64,000 nt of DNA from Monoplex corrugatus. Lineage: Eukaryota > Mollusca > Gastropoda > Littorinimorpha > Ranellidae. The stretch lies in contig CM060312.1 in assembly GCA_030674185.1 (NCBI GenBank), positions 27,244,335 to 27,308,334 on the forward strand, read 5' to 3'. The notes below the pieces were generated by a model, which was given only the letters and a program-made list of their open reading frames with translations, was not told the origin of the DNA and did not search any database. Of this stretch, positions 11,740 to 25,500 are shown in pieces. The position numbers and the translations under genes are program-made. Position 1 is the stretch's first letter; each line of letters starts with the position of its first letter.

Positions 11740-13130
11740 TCTTTACAATTAGTTTGAAAGTGGGGAACTTTGTGAAAAATACTTCACTAACTGAAACCAC
11801 ATGCTTCATGGCATCAGTGAATTCTAAGCTAGTGATATTTTTGTGCTTATTTTAGTGCTTAATGTTACCATGTGCTCTGCTTTTACTGTCAAATAAATAC
11901 CAAAATTCTACCAAAGAGAAGAACACTATTAATCACTACAACTGTTGCATAGGTAATGGTTATTGACCATGCACATGTATGACTAAGGGGAAAAGCAGCA
12001 CAACTGGGTTTCTTCAAGAAAGAATTAACCTAACTGTTAAACACAGACATATAGCAGAAGAGCAGCACAACTGAATTATATAAGGAAACAATTCTATTGT
12101 CAAACACAGACATCAAGAGTAGTCCACCTTGCTATGTCCATTATCTTGTTTATCTGTAGCCTGTTGAAGACTCAGAGGCCATACTTTTTTTTTACTGTAA
12201 TGAACTGTGTCATTCTTCTTCTGGTAAGCATACTAATCTTCTGTTATATTTTATATTTCAATTTATTTGCAGTTACTTATTAAAGATTTCAAACATGAAA
12301 CAAATATCTGGAATTCTGTTTAGGTCCTTGATGACAGTTACTGAACTATTAACTGACAAGAACACAGTTAACGGACAAGCACCAAAAGTATGCTGTAATA
12401 GTGACAAGAACAGTCAACTGGCAAGCACCAAAAGTATTCTGTAACAGTAAGCAAAACCTTGGACCTGGAATTAGCATGATAATGCGCAAGAAAGCCATAC
12501 CTAAACTATTGCACAATACTTGAACAAAATGTGACTATCACGCATGGGAACTGTTCAAGACAAAAACCTCTGAAACTAGGGCTGTCTGGATGTACACCCT
12601 TCACGGAAAATTAAAGACAGAAATATATGCAGTCTGAGCACTTCTGGGCATCAAAGTTATGTACATTTCACATTTAAAATGTTATCACTTGTGCAGTGAA
12701 AAGGTAACAAATCAAAGAAAACAATATGCAGAAAATACAACAACAAAAATAAGAAAAAAACAACAACAGAAAACAGTACAAAGAAATATTATCACAAATC
12801 TATTTGTTAGCAACACCTTCACTGATTGAATAGGGTTTACAATTTTGGCCACCAAGACAATTTTCTTCACGTGCCAAATGTTAAAAATTATCACATACTG
12901 GATCAAAACAACCAAGACAAAACCTGGCGGTGGGAATGATTTCACATACTTGGCTCAGCTTGTGCACTAATCAAAGTAGCAGTATGCAGCTTTTGAAGAG
13001 TTAAAGGCAGTGACTACAGGCATCTGCATTATTTGAAGGCAGTACCTCTCCAAAATTCTGGATTGTACCGATATCATGTTGCTTTTCTCTCACTCTCTCT
13101 TTCCAAGAATCTGAGGAACTCCAATATTTT
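11740..13130. other. No gene recognised
   Basis: AT-rich sequence with short frames only. A near-duplication (caagcaccaaaagtat occurs twice) lies at about 12355-12445. It lies directly downstream, on the minus strand, of the candidate exon ending at 13133, and may be its 3'UTR. Confidence 0.35.
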
Positions 13131-13132
13131 TT

Positions 13133-13421
13133 TCACAAGGAAACTTGGTCTGTTTCCACTGAAAATTGCTGAACTTTGAAAATTCTCATGCCTGGACTAT
13201 AACAGACAAAACATTCAAGAGTGTCATGGGCCAGTGTGTTCACTTTCACCCCTGTGAGTTGTGATAGGGGCTGCTTGGTTATTGCACACCTTTTGCAGGG
13301 CTCCTTTAACACACCATCCACAAATCTGGGTGGCTTCACAAAACTTTCAATATTCTGGAACCAATACTTCATTCTGGTAATTATTTTTTGCACCGTGTAA
13401 GGAAATGAATCTGGCACTTTT
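13133..13421 (-). CDS. Candidate terminal exon with two CxxC pairs
   Basis: The minus strand is open from about 13540 to a stop at 13133. A plausible acceptor (ttttctacatag) would start an exon at 13421. The peptide includes VPDSFPYTVQKIITRMKYW, then CKRC, about 25 residues later CFVC, and ends SVETDQVSL. Two CxxC pairs at that spacing could bind zinc. The region before the first pair, together with the pair, faintly recalls the C-terminal part of the tRNA thiolation protein CTU2, but I cannot confirm it. Upstream exons were not found between 13.6 and 20.8 kb. Length and composition favour real coding sequence over chance. Confidence 0.4.
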
Positions 13422-13529
13422 CTATGTAGAAAATGAGTTAATACTGACACAAGGCTGACACTGACATCCAACATATTACCAACAAGAACATGACGAACAA
13501 ATAAAGGAGTAACAACATACATCACATGT

Positions 13530-14975
13530 TTTGATTTAGCACTATAGAGAATGCAATCTAGTTACAATCATGGAAAGTGTAAATTAAAACGTGGTTGCCT
13601 GGAATGTTATTCCTGGATATTACTTTTAACACAGAAAACGGCTTATCATGGAATGCAAAAAACTAAAATACACAACTACTGCATCCTTAAGTAGCAAAAA
13701 CATTAATTTCAAAATAAAAGTAATGACAAGTCTCACTGATAACACAACAGAAGAAAAATCATTAAACAGACATAAACTAACATCTAAAAGTGAAACACAC
13801 ATAGTTAAGCATTTGGGTATATTGCAAATAAAAGTGAAAATTGCACATTACACAAACGCCCCTTAACACAGCAGGTTTTGAATTTTTTGTGGTAACCAAG
13901 AAGAACCAAAAAATCCTGTTTGGCTAAATATACTTACATACCGGACTACCTACTGGCGCGATAATAGTATCGTACTGACATGACAAGAATATTCAGCCAA
14001 ATATGTATTTCGATAAACATATTGTATTCAAACAGCAATAACTGCAATACAATACTAAAGAGAACACATGTTTGGGAAAAATAAGTGTGCGCAGCAAAGA
14101 GTAAGTATTTTTTTCAAAGTCAGTAGTTTTTCAACTTGGCATTTGATAAGATATATATACACACACATAGTATTTCTAAACAATTATAAATGGTATGCAT
14201 AGCCAGAATGTGTATGAACAAAATTATGTGCAAAGTATTTGGCTTGAGTCAATATGTATTCATTGTCATCGCCCCCGTTTTATTCTGTACACACATACAC
14301 TGTAGCTGTTGATGGCATGTTAACTTTAAGATCAAATGAAACCACATGAATAAGTTATTTATTGTGCACTATCACTGTGTAAACAGAATATATTCACAGA
14401 ATATATTCATACTAACAGTTCCTAAAACATGTCTAAAGTAATAACAATTAACTTAGATTTCAAATGAATGCAAATCCTGTGCTATGCTCGATATGTATTA
14501 CATTCTTCTGCCTGAGATAATCCCTTTTACATTCACAAGTATAAAGAAAATTTCTATATGCCTGGAAACAATAAAGAGATAAGAATCAGAATCTGAAATT
14601 TATTGAAAAGGCCAAAGTCCCATTTGAAAGAGTATGAACACATAAACATTAAGGAAACATGAAACAAATCATAGTCATTCTTCAATAATATGAGTACGTC
14701 CATGAACCATTGTCAACACACAACATGGGTCACTCTTCAATAACAAAATAGAAGCATACAAATCAGTTTTAATAGTCACAGATTTGCATAACCCAAATTT
14801 AAGGCAAGGCCATCTATCTTCTGTTAAGAGCTTCTGACCGATATGCTGAGATCCAGAACTGGACGATATATAGAATAAGCTACAGTTGAATGGAAATAAG
14901 ATAAGCAGTGCTCACTGGCATGAAGCACAAGCTTTCCACTGTAAAAATTTGTTCTACAAAACTAGGGGATAACAC
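13530..14975. other. No gene recognised
   Basis: AT-rich sequence with no motif-bearing frame. A small local repeat of gaatatattc is present at about 14387-14410. Confidence 0.35.
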
Positions 14976-14979
14976 TATC

Positions 14980-15890
14980 GTACTTTCTGCTTCAGTCATG
15001 AACCTTGGCATTGTTCTTGATCCTCAATTCACCACGCAGTAATTCGTCACTTAATTAAACCTATCAGTCATGTAACAGTCAACTGTGATTTTCCAGTTTT
15101 GTTTGTCGCTATCTTTCAACTTCAGCAGCATCTAAACTCGTGACTTCTCTTATCTTGTATCAATTATTGTAACTCTCTGCTCTCTAGCTTGCCTGCTTCT
15201 TCTGTCGCACCTCCAGCGTGTTCAGAACTTTGTGGCCCGTTGTACCCATCATAAAAAGAAGCATGATCATATCACCCCTCTTGCTTCATTTTCTTCACTG
15301 GTTGCTTGTTTCTCAAAGAATTTCATAAGTAATCAATACAATATGCTACAAGTGTATCAATGGTACAGCACCTATTTATCTTTGTGACCACCTCCAAATG
15401 TACATCCCTTCCTGACCTCTTTGTTCTGCTTCTGAGACTACTTATTTACAAATTCCTCGATAGAGATGTTCCAGTCCATCGTCACTTCTTTTCTGTGTCT
15501 GGTCTAAGTGGCTAAACGAGATTCCCTTGTCTATTCAACAGTCACATACTCTGTCTTCCTTCAAGTTTAACTTGTTTTCTGTGTCTGGTCTAAGTGGCTA
15601 AACGAGATTCCCTTGTCTATTCAACAGTCACATACTCTGTCTTCCTTCAAGTTTAACTTGAAGACATACCTTTTCATCCAGAAGTGACTTCCCCTCCTGT
15701 GTGCCCAACCTATGTCCTTTCCCCTTCTATCCCATCCTCCTCCTCCCAGTCTGTGTGCGTTTTGTACTTGAGTTTTTGTCATTGTACGTGGGTGCTTTAG
15801 TGAATGATGAGAGCAGGAGCTTTGATTTGGTTTATACAACAAGACTTGGTGCTGTATAAATGTCATCATTAATTGAATAATCAACTATCA
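14980..15890 (+). mobile_element. Decayed CR1/L2-like LINE 3' fragment
   Basis: The plus strand keeps recognisable but frame-broken pieces of a non-LTR reverse transcriptase C-terminus. In order they are a QRVQNFVARC-like segment (15210-15250), HDHITPLASF, a LQVYQWYSTYL relic of the usual CINGTAPxYL block, and a GLSG..FPCLFNSH relic of the final WNxLP block. It ends with the family's usual 3' terminus (gtgctgtataaatgtcatca). Several stops and frameshifts show it is old. It contains an exact 86-bp tandem duplication at 15489-15660. Confidence 0.65.
15489..15660. repeat. Exact 86-bp tandem duplication
   Basis: 15489-15574 and 15575-15660 are identical 86-bp copies lying inside the decayed LINE relic. 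The surrounding coding relic is heavily mutated, so the duplication is much younger than the insertion, or it is an assembly artefact. Confidence 0.95.
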
Positions 15891-16395
15891 ATGTATGTTG
15901 CCAGATTTTTCACTACATGTTCATTTTTTTGAAGCCATAAGTACTGTTATTATGAATCATATCAATCATGTTACGTACTTCAGTTAATTACATGACATCT
16001 GAAACTTGCAAGCGCTAGACAACATAGAATAAAATGAATTTTACTTTCAGTGACACTTTTACATCATGAACATTTGCTGCCCCTTCACTACATCTTTTAC
16101 ATCTTAATCTGTGCACTGATCAGTCAGACATACAAAATGAGACCTTATGAACATATATCTGATAAATCTATTAAAGTCCAGCAACAAATCTGACTCAATC
16201 TCACGAGAGTGCTTGCTTAAACTATCTGTATTGTGTAAAAGTATTACTACTGTTTAAATAGTAACCCAACATTTGCCACCTACAATCAACCATTCTTTCT
16301 TTGAATGCTTTTATAAAGAACTTTATATAACCCATGCCCTGATTTTTCCAGACATAAAAAGCCAAAGTATCCAACATGTCAAAGATTTTTTAGGC

Positions 16396-17275
16396 CCAAT
16401 TTACTTTTTCCTATGCTGACCAGATTAAACAGCAGTTAATATGCCTTATGCACAATTTACTTTTTCCTACCCTGAATAGATTAAAACAGCAGTTAATATG
16501 CCTTATGCACAATTTACTTTTTCCTACCCTGAATAGATTAAAACAGCAGTTAATATGCCTTATACACAATTTACTTTTTCCTACCCTGAATACACTAAAC
16601 AGCACTTAATATGCCTTATACACAATTTTACTTTTTCCTACCCTGAATAGATTAAACAGCAGTTAATATGCCTTATACATAATTTACTTAATCCTACCCT
16701 GAATACATTAAACAGCAGTTAATATGCCTTATACACAATTTACTTTTTCCTACCCTGAATACATTAAACAGCAGTTAATATGCCTTATACACAATGTACT
16801 TTTTCCTACCCTGAATAGATTAAAAGCAGTTAATATGCCTTCTACACAATTTACTTAATCCTACGCTGAATAGATTAAACAGCAGTTAATATGCTTTATA
16901 CACAATTTTCTTTTTCCTACCCTGAGTAGATTTAACAGCTTTTCATATGCTTTATACACAATTTACTTTTTCCTATGCTGACTAGATAAAACAGCAGTTT
17001 ATATTTTTTTTTATACACATTTACTTTTTCCTGTGCTGAATAGATCAAAAAGCAGTTTATATGCCTTATAGGCAATTTACTTTTTCCTGCCCTAAATAGA
17101 TTTAACAGCTTTTTACATGCCTTATACACAATTTATTTTTTCCTACGCTGACTAGATTTAACAGCTTTTTATATGCCTTATATACAACTTACGTTCTTTC
17201 ATTCTTATTTAACACCTTTTTATATGCCTTATACACAACTTATGTTCTTTCATTCTTGATAGCACCAGTGAAGAT
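16396..17275. repeat. 56-57-bp minisatellite
   Basis: About 15 tandem copies of a 56 to 57-bp unit containing acaatttactttttcctacc and ttaatatgccttatac. Copies at 16450-16560 are nearly identical, and divergence rises toward the right end, where the unit decays (17160-17275). On the minus strand the unit reads through as short repeating peptides with no function seen. Confidence 0.95.
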
Positions 17276-18350
17276 AATATCTACATGAGCCAACTCTTGA
17301 CATTTGACTTTCACAATCTGAAGAGGTTTTGTCTTTTGTACACAAAATATGTCTAGCAATGTCTGAACATACATAAATACAACATTTTTGTTAAAATATT
17401 ACTGTGACCTTGCTTTAAAAACATGTGTTGAAAAATAATAGTAACAGAGCAGAGTTCTGCTGAGCCTTGAGATGAAATCCTCGGTTCCAGTGTCAGTTTG
17501 CTCAAGATGCACAACTGTGTGCTTGTTCAAGTAAGCACCATAATGTGCACTACAGAAAAACATGTGCTATACCATACATGCCATGCACCTGAATTCAAAC
17601 CAATCATGGCAGACACCCATAGTTTGGTGCAGGAAATCCACACATTAGTAAGGCTTTGAAATTCTGCCACATAACTTACACGTTCCATGCTATATAAATA
17701 GTGCTGTTCACCCTTATATAGGTTTTATATATCCACCTGTCAATGCAGCTTAAGATATATATATATATATACACAATATATACACAATATATACACAATA
17801 TACACACACACACATATATATACATACATACATACACACACCTCCCCATCACCAGCCCCAGTTCAAGAAATCCTGTCACTCCCTGTGTAAGCCTACACCA
17901 TCATAATCATAATGAAAACCAACCCGGTACCCTTGAATAACCAGAAACATGTCCCCACAACCCACAAATACACAAGGACCACTTCATAGCACTTTCCAGT
18001 CTTCACAACTCTTCTCACAGCCTGGCAAGAGCAAAGCCCAGCCAAATACACATATTTACACTGACAGAAGCACAATCACCAAGCTCACCATTCCTGGATC
18101 AATTTTGATATCACACACAAATCACAGCTCACAATGCTAGCGCAATTCAGACTATTATCACCCTTTCTCTGTGCAAACAAAATATCAGTAAACTTCAACA
18201 TGTGTTACATTGTGTTACTGCAGACACTTCACAAAACACTCATTCTAAACCATACAGCCACCATCCCGACACCTGACCGTAAACGACACATTCATGATTT
18301 TGGTTTCCTCTGCCACATGTATCCGTTTTTCTACAGTGGCAATGACTGTG
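17276..18350. other. No gene recognised; TA/CA simple repeats
   Basis: Contains a compound TA/CA simple repeat at about 17755-17840 and short open frames without motifs. No splice-supported exon is seen. Confidence 0.4.
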
Positions 18351-18353
18351 CAT

Positions 18354-18411
18354 CACAGTAATTACTGTGGATCATTGTAAGTACTACCACATAATCACAG
18401 TAATTACTGTG
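18354..18411. repeat. Duplicated perfect 16-bp palindrome
   Basis: CACAGTAATTACTGTG is a perfect palindrome at 18354-18369 and again at 18396-18411. The two copies are part of a 42-bp direct repeat that includes gatcattgtaag. Function is unknown. Confidence 0.9.
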
Positions 18412-18589
18412 GATCATTGTAAGCACTATCACATAACTGTGGATTCAGACAGATACTTTAATCCATAAAGGTGTTTTGGCAAAGGGATGAGTTGACCATG
18501 GAGCAGGTAACATTTCAATCTTTTTCTCAAGACTTTCCTCAGGTGACTGGTTGAATGTGTGGATCTCTGTCTGGCCCTGTTTCAACAGA

Positions 18590-18965
18590 TGAGCTAGTCA
18601 AGTGGGTAGGGTAAACATCAGGCTTCCAATCAGGTGGTCATGGATTCGGCTCATTAGACATTTCCCCTGGGTAGTAAAAGGTGGGGATTTTTTTTTTTTG
18701 ATCTTCCAGGTAACATGTGCTGCCTGGCCAATGCTTACACCTATTTGTGTCTGTACACATATAAAATATCAATCATGCATGTTAAAGATCCTTTAAGTTA
18801 CATCAGTCACTGGCAGTGGGAAACATGAAAACAGCCAGCATGCAAGCGAAAGCAAAATTTGAAAAAAGGCATCGGAAAACAAAGTGCCACTATCATTTTG
18901 CCTCCATGCCAGATGAGCAATGAGCACTTAGTGAGAGTAAGACTTGGCCTTAACTCAATCACTTC
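18590..18965 (+). mobile_element. tRNA-derived SINE
   Basis: The head at about 18593-18655 has an A-box-like word (agctagtcaagtgggtag) and a B-box-like word (catggattcggctc). The body contains gtgctgcctggccaatgc and catgttaaagatcctt, then tgggaaacatgaaaacagcc. This arrangement resembles the conserved central region of molluscan and other metazoan SINEs. A poly-T tract at 18690-18700 interrupts it. Confidence 0.6.
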
Positions 18966-19530
18966 GTGCTGGAATAAAATCTCCGTCACTTCCGTTTACT
19001 GCTTGGAGATGTGATGTCGATTTATCAATGGAGGACATTCGTTTTGTTTGTTTTTTTTAATGTCAGAAGTGTCAGTTATAGGGAAAGCTCACTGGGAACC
19101 GAAACTAGGGTATGTTTACAGCAGTTATTTACCTTAGACCATTTGTGGCAATGTGAAACAAAGACAACAGTAGCCTTTTTTCAGCACTACCCGTGACATG
19201 CGAATTTCGCAAATGGCGTCAAGGAAAGCATGGCGAACCTCACAATTTTGTAAATATTTTGTGCTCTGGAGCAACTGTATGCAAAAAGTGACAACCACCA
19301 GTAATCTTGTAATTTTAAACATCCCTGGCATGGAAATTATGTTCTAGACTTCATCTAAAACTGTTTCACAGTGTGTGTTCATATCCATCAAAAAAAAAAA
19401 AATTACCCCCTTTGGATACCTATTTGGATACCTCATCATTCACAAGTATGTGGAATACCATACATAAGGTAAGATTATTTGTAAAGATCTAATCCTGGTC
19501 TTTTTGTATCACTTTACTTTGTTTGTCTAC

Positions 19531-19536
19531 TTTATT
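19531..19536 (-). terminator. Candidate RD3 polyadenylation signal
   Basis: AATAAA on the minus strand, about 1.3 kb beyond the RD3 stop codon. It is one of few such words downstream. Only the hexamer supports it. Confidence 0.25.
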
Positions 19537-19539
19537 TGG

Positions 19540-20844
19540 TTGTTTTTCTATATTTTTTTTAAAATGTGCTAAAAATCCTGCGAATTGAGGGGGCAGAATG
19601 ACCCTGAAGACTGCGACTCGATTGAGTTAACCGAGCCACTTGTCACTGACACATTTTCTGATGAAAGTCTTGGTAAGAGATCAAAATGCTGCCAACTCAG
19701 TCATTAAGTACAAAAGGCAACAAAAATTTTTTACTGTATATATAACAGTCATACAGTTTTAGACCCAAAATCACATTCAGATCTGCTGATAAATACTGAA
19801 GACAAGTTGATCTTCTGATAAGTACAGGAGATATGGTAAATCTGCTGACACACAATCATATTTACCACTAAATGGAATGCAAAACAATTCATACTGTACT
19901 GCTACTTATTTGAAATTTAACAAAACATTTTCAATCCTGTCTCCAATCTGTTTTTTTCTAAACATCCTGTACACATACATACTTCACAAACTGATTTTAT
20001 GAAACCACAATGACAAAAGACAAGTAAAATAATCTGACCAACATTAACTATAAATATAATAATCAATACTTATGCTGCAAATAAAAAAACAATTGCACAT
20101 GTAACATGACTAGTACATAAGCAATGGCAGCATTAAAGTTCCATGAAAGTTAAAACAACCTTTTCCCACAAAAAAAATTCGTCTGTTCATTTATCTGTTA
20201 TTAGAAGATTGCATGCTTGTCTCACTCTTTAGTTAAAATAGACATTCCTCTCTTTTCTCCTGACTGCAAATGCAAAATGTCCCAACCTACCTATCTACCT
20301 CAAAACGTTTAGTGTGCATGTACATGTTTTGTGCATTTCTGCATCAAAACAAGGTTTCCAGGGGTAAACTACATGCAATTTGTTTTTTCAGGGGAGTGTT
20401 TAAGCACACATCCCCACCTACTCCCACACCCTCATGTATGTGTGTGTGTGCGTGCACATGTGATTGTGTACGCATATATGCATGTGTGCTTGTGTGTGTG
20501 TGTGAGTGTGTGTATGCATGTACCATATGCTTGCATGCAAACATGCAAGTGTGTTCTGTTTTGTTCTCTGTGTGGGCAATCTTTTTGAGTGTTTCACTTT
20601 TGATTTTTCTACTAATGTGTGAGCAATTCATTTGCTGCTGTAGTTGAGTGCATTCAGCAAACTGGGCCCTGGTTAGTCATCTCATCAGGACAAATGTTCA
20701 GACCACCATTTAGGGTCTACTGCAGATGAGACAGGCAGAGCAAAATCCCAGTCTGTACCAGACTTGTAGGCGAAGCAAAATCCCTGTCCATTGCTCAGGG
20801 CCACTCACTTCAAGGCAATCAGTTAGCACTGGGTTAGTGCTATT
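19540..20844 (-). other. Probable RD3 3'UTR or downstream sequence
   Basis: No coding motif in either strand. It includes a TG-rich stretch at about 20430-20530. The block at 20690-20845 contains two copies of an agcaaaatccc-type word. It follows the RD3 stop at 20845 directly on the minus strand. Confidence 0.35.
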
Positions 20845-22443
20845 CTATACAGGATAAGCTCCTGTGTCTCCATCCCCAACACACACAGCCGGCCCATCAT
20901 TAACAGGCACTGTGAAATTGGGCATGCTGAAGGCTCGAGCTGTGCGAGAAGCATTTTCAGACTGCATCTCTATGTCATTGTCATCCAGGCTATCATGGGT
21001 GGGCCCCACACGTGTCGCAGATTTGATCTTGAGGTTGGCCAGACTCTGAGCTCGTTGAGTCACCCATGTGGACAATCCAGAAGCAGTAGAATGTGACCTG
21101 GGCCTCTGCTCTAAAACCTGGCACAATGGACAATGAAAATTATCATTTAATTTTTCAACAGCTATTGACTGAAACCTGTTTTTCAAACCTGCCATCATTT
21201 GATACTTGACTGACATGCCCAAAGCTAGCGATGAATTTACAAGAATCAAAATCAGCATGTCAAAAAAACCACACCAAAAAACAACAAAAAAAACCCCTAT
21301 AATTTTCAGTTTAGAAATTTACATTTCATAGCTTGTCATGCAAGATCTTTGAATGGTTCAAAATAATAGCACAGCCGCAAATGATAATGAAGGAAACATG
21401 ACAACATGCCTATTATCATATATACAATTCAACCAACATTTCTGTGTGGTTCAAAATAATAGCACAGCAGCAAATGATAATGAAGGAAACATGACAACAT
21501 GCCTATTATCATATATACAATTCAACCATGATTTCTGTGTGGTTCAAAATAATAGCACAGCAGCAAATGATAATGAAGGAACATGACAACATGCCTATTA
21601 TCATATATACAATTCAACCAACATTCTGTGTGGTTCAAAATAATAACAGAGCAGCAAATGATGATGAAGGAAATGTACCATTCAAAGGGGCACCTGAAAA
21701 CAAGCTGCTGTCAAAAAGTCAATTATTTCAACATATGAATTTCTCTGGGTCAAAATGACTTTGAAAAGGCTAAGCTCATACTCACTCAGCACTATTACTG
21801 AAACCTGTTAATCACCATAACAATAACATACAACAGGCAGATCCAACCAATAAACAGATAACAGATAATCAACTACAGATAACTCCAGATGTTGATGTAT
21901 CAACATGTTCAGCATTTTCCCTCCGTGACTCCTTTACCAGGCACTTTCCAGGAACATGAAAACACAAAGTGCACATCCACACCTATACAAGTATAATGAA
22001 AATCCAAGTCATATCCATTTAAAGAATACTAGAAAATAGACTGCAATCAACCCAAGTTCAAAGTTGGGATTAAAATGAGTTGAAAATATGAAGAAAAAAA
22101 AAGAAAAAAAAGAAACCAACAATTCTAAACCACTGAGATGAATTTAAAATATAAATAAGAAATTAAAAGAAACCAGATTAACATCGTATAAACCTGTGCA
22201 CTTGTGACTAAGCGTTGCTGCTGACGCAAGTAAATATCAATTAAATTAAATGAAAATCTAGCAACAATCCAGATCCCTGGCATGGATGGGTATAAAGGAA
22301 GACAAGGCACATGATTGTGGAAAAAGAAAGCTCAGAGGAATGCAGAATGAGAGGAAGTGGGGGGGGGGGGGGGGGTGCACAGAGGAAAACAGAGAAAGGG
22401 TGTGTGTGTGTGTGTTAAGAGAGGGAGAAGAGAGAGGAGAGGA

Positions 22444-22539
<96 letters not shown>

Positions 22540-25500
22540 GAGACAAACAGACAGATACAGAGACAGAGACAGACAGAGGTAGAGAGACAAGAGAGGAGAG
22601 ATCTGAAAGACAGGAAAGACAAACGGTTTAACTGTATGGCCATAGCCCCAAGAATTTGATGAACACGGCTTAAAAAATACACATGAATAAAAACAAGACA
22701 TGTATACTTACAATACATAAAACACTTATAACTGATTAAGTGATAGCAAATTCTTGATTTTTTTAAAACAATAGATACAGAAATATGGCAAATTTCTTAA
22801 CAGTATTTTTGTTGTCTGAAAATAATAGCATAAATATTAAATTAGGCTGACTCAAGTACTAGCTATAAATAAACTGTTTCCATTGCATTTGAAAGACTGG
22901 ACACTTTAACCCTTTCGCATTTGCACTGCTAGATGTAAAGCTAGCTCCTAGTATTCGATTCGAATGTAGCACAGCGTCAGTACAAAGTCTTTCAGTAGTG
23001 AATGGAAAGTTCCTTGCATCCCAGAATGCTCGTACTATTTTTTAGAACATTCAACGCGAGACTGACCAAGATTCTAACCACATGCGCGATAAGACAGCAA
23101 GGCCAGTAGTGATGGAAATTCCCCACACATGTGCCGGAAAAGGTCCGGCGATCTCAACCGCTACGAACGGATTGGCACATTCTTCCGCAGGGCGGTTACC
23201 GGCTTTGTGAACAGCTAAGGGTTAAACAAAAGAGGACTTTATCTTCAATAGCAACATGACACAATGGACATAAAGCATCAACAAATGTTTATGGGCTACT
23301 GGATCATTACGTGTGTTGACATTAAACAGATTGCCAAATGTAAGTTTTACAAGCATGCTACATACTGTTTAACTGATATCAAACGAAAGATACTGGGCCT
23401 GACCACAGCTTGCTTTAAATGTTGTTATAAAGTCAAATTTATTTTACTTTATTGTGCCATTACTGCCATCTACAATCTATAGGACGTTTCTGACAACACT
23501 GGAGGAACAATGGTTGTGACTGAACTCCTCCCCTTTCTCAGACAAATCCAAATGACGTTAATCTAATTTTAGTAATCCATTTATTATGTTGTTTATTTAA
23601 ATAAAATCTATATGCCACAAGAGGCAACTTACTCATTTCCATTCTTCTACATGTTAATATATGACTGACTGATCGAATAGCAGCAGTTTATTATAAACAC
23701 TGGAAATTTTATCTTCCATCATTATGTAATTTTTCATATCATTTGGTGTTCTTCAGACAAAGAGAGACAGAGACAGAGACATGTACATGCGCAAAGAAAC
23801 AAAAGTACTGATAGAAGAAACAAACCTGGATTACACAAGCGCGCATGACGCGAGCAAGCTCTTCCACACGAGGTTCTCTCAAGACAGCATCCCTGAAGAG
23901 TGATACCACTCTGGAGCATTCACTCACCTTCAGCTGAGCACAGAATGACACATCAATTAAACATTAGTTAAGGGGTGGGAGGGAGAGAGAAAGAGAGACA
24001 GACACAGACACAGAGAGAGAGAAAAAGAGAGAGACACACACACACACACACACACACAGACAGACGAAGACAGACAGACAGAAAAGAGAGAGAGATAACG
24101 ATAACACTCTAATAAATAAAGTCATGGTAGCATTCACCATTTAAGTGCACTTCTGGCATTAATAAGACCTCAGAACAGACTATCTGTGCCAGTTTTACAG
24201 AAAACAGAACTCAGAAATGAGAGATCAGATTACTTTCAAGATAGGTTGACTCTGTCCATTGAGCTATAGGCTCTGTTTGATATTGACCTGTTTTTTTTTG
24301 TAATCTAGTAAATCTGTTTCTTTGTTGTCTTTAATACATCAATGAGAAAAGCCAGTTGGATGAAAATTTGCACCAGTCTTGTTTCAACAATCAAATACTT
24401 ATTCTCATTCTCTTTTTCTCTGTTCTGCAAGTTTTTCAGTTAATAATGGAAGTGATCCTGCTATTATCAATTAACAATAGTCATGATTCTGCTATTATTA
24501 GTCACTGCTATGTACATCCAGCTGCGTTCGCTGCATAGACAAAGAGTGGCGTTCACTGGATTAGTATGTGTATATTGGAATCATGTGTATCAATGTAACC
24601 AAGTAGTAGACCTGTGTAATGCCTATGAAAATTGGACATGATTTTTGTTAGTTCTTTTCTGGTGCTGGGAGGTCAGTTTGATGTAGCTTACAGCCACATA
24701 TTAATAGTATGTCAGGCAATGGTTGTTGTTACTTATTGCATATGGAGCTTATGAGTGCTCTTTATATTTTCAGATTTAGGCGAAAAGCTTTTCACTTCTA
24801 CTGACATGATTTCGTGTGGACTACTGGATGCAGCCATATATATACTTTAGAGCCAGTGACCAACTGGGCTAACAAGATGGACAGCGCCAACTCCTCCTAT
24901 CCTCTTCCTGCTGATCAGAAAGTGACCAAGTGGCAGCCTACACTTGTTCTACAGATAAGTGAACTGTGCAGATTCCTGTCAGAAGTGGTTGCATTCCAAC
25001 CAATTAACAATACCAAAAGAGTGTGTGATTCTCCTCTCTTAAAGGAACAAATTTATTGTTTGACAAAACATTTCTTGCTGTGCATGTTCAAAAATGATGT
25101 GCAAGAACTTAGTGTGACAGTTCTTCCAGTATTTGTTAAGTTATAAATCCATAAGATTAATGAAGCTAATATTGAGAAAAAATAATGATTTAGAGGCTTA
25201 ATATTATTAACAATGAAAAGTTAAAATCTGCCTTGTTTCAATTTCTTTATTTGAAAGAATCAAGCTCAGTGAGTGTTGAACCTCCAAACCTATTACGCTT
25301 TAACAGTAACAAACGATGATGATGTAACAATATGGTTAGAACACTACACTGATGACACTTATTGTTATTTCTGTTTAAAGCCCAGTTGACAGCGTAGAGC
25401 CTATCAGGGTTATAATTGTTTCAAAACATACACAATACTTCAACAGGAAAAAAAAGAAAAGAAAATTCAGTACACATATCAATACAATGTGCACATAATC

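Noticed and set aside
20270..20647. Cysteine/valine-rich frames over the TG repeat
   Set aside because: Translation of a TG microsatellite. The same applies to frames at 22258-22718, 35689-36281, 38346-38738, 43275-43478, 56044-56328 and 58673-59232.
24345..24400. Similarity to sequence near 34670 (gccagttgg, tgaaaattt, gtcttgt)
   Set aside because: Only short words match. It may be an old shared repeat, but it is too weak to annotate.
24814..25146. 110-codon open frame within RD3 intron 1 on the plus strand
   Set aside because: Looks mildly coding-like, but no family is recognisable and no neighbouring exons or splice sites support it.
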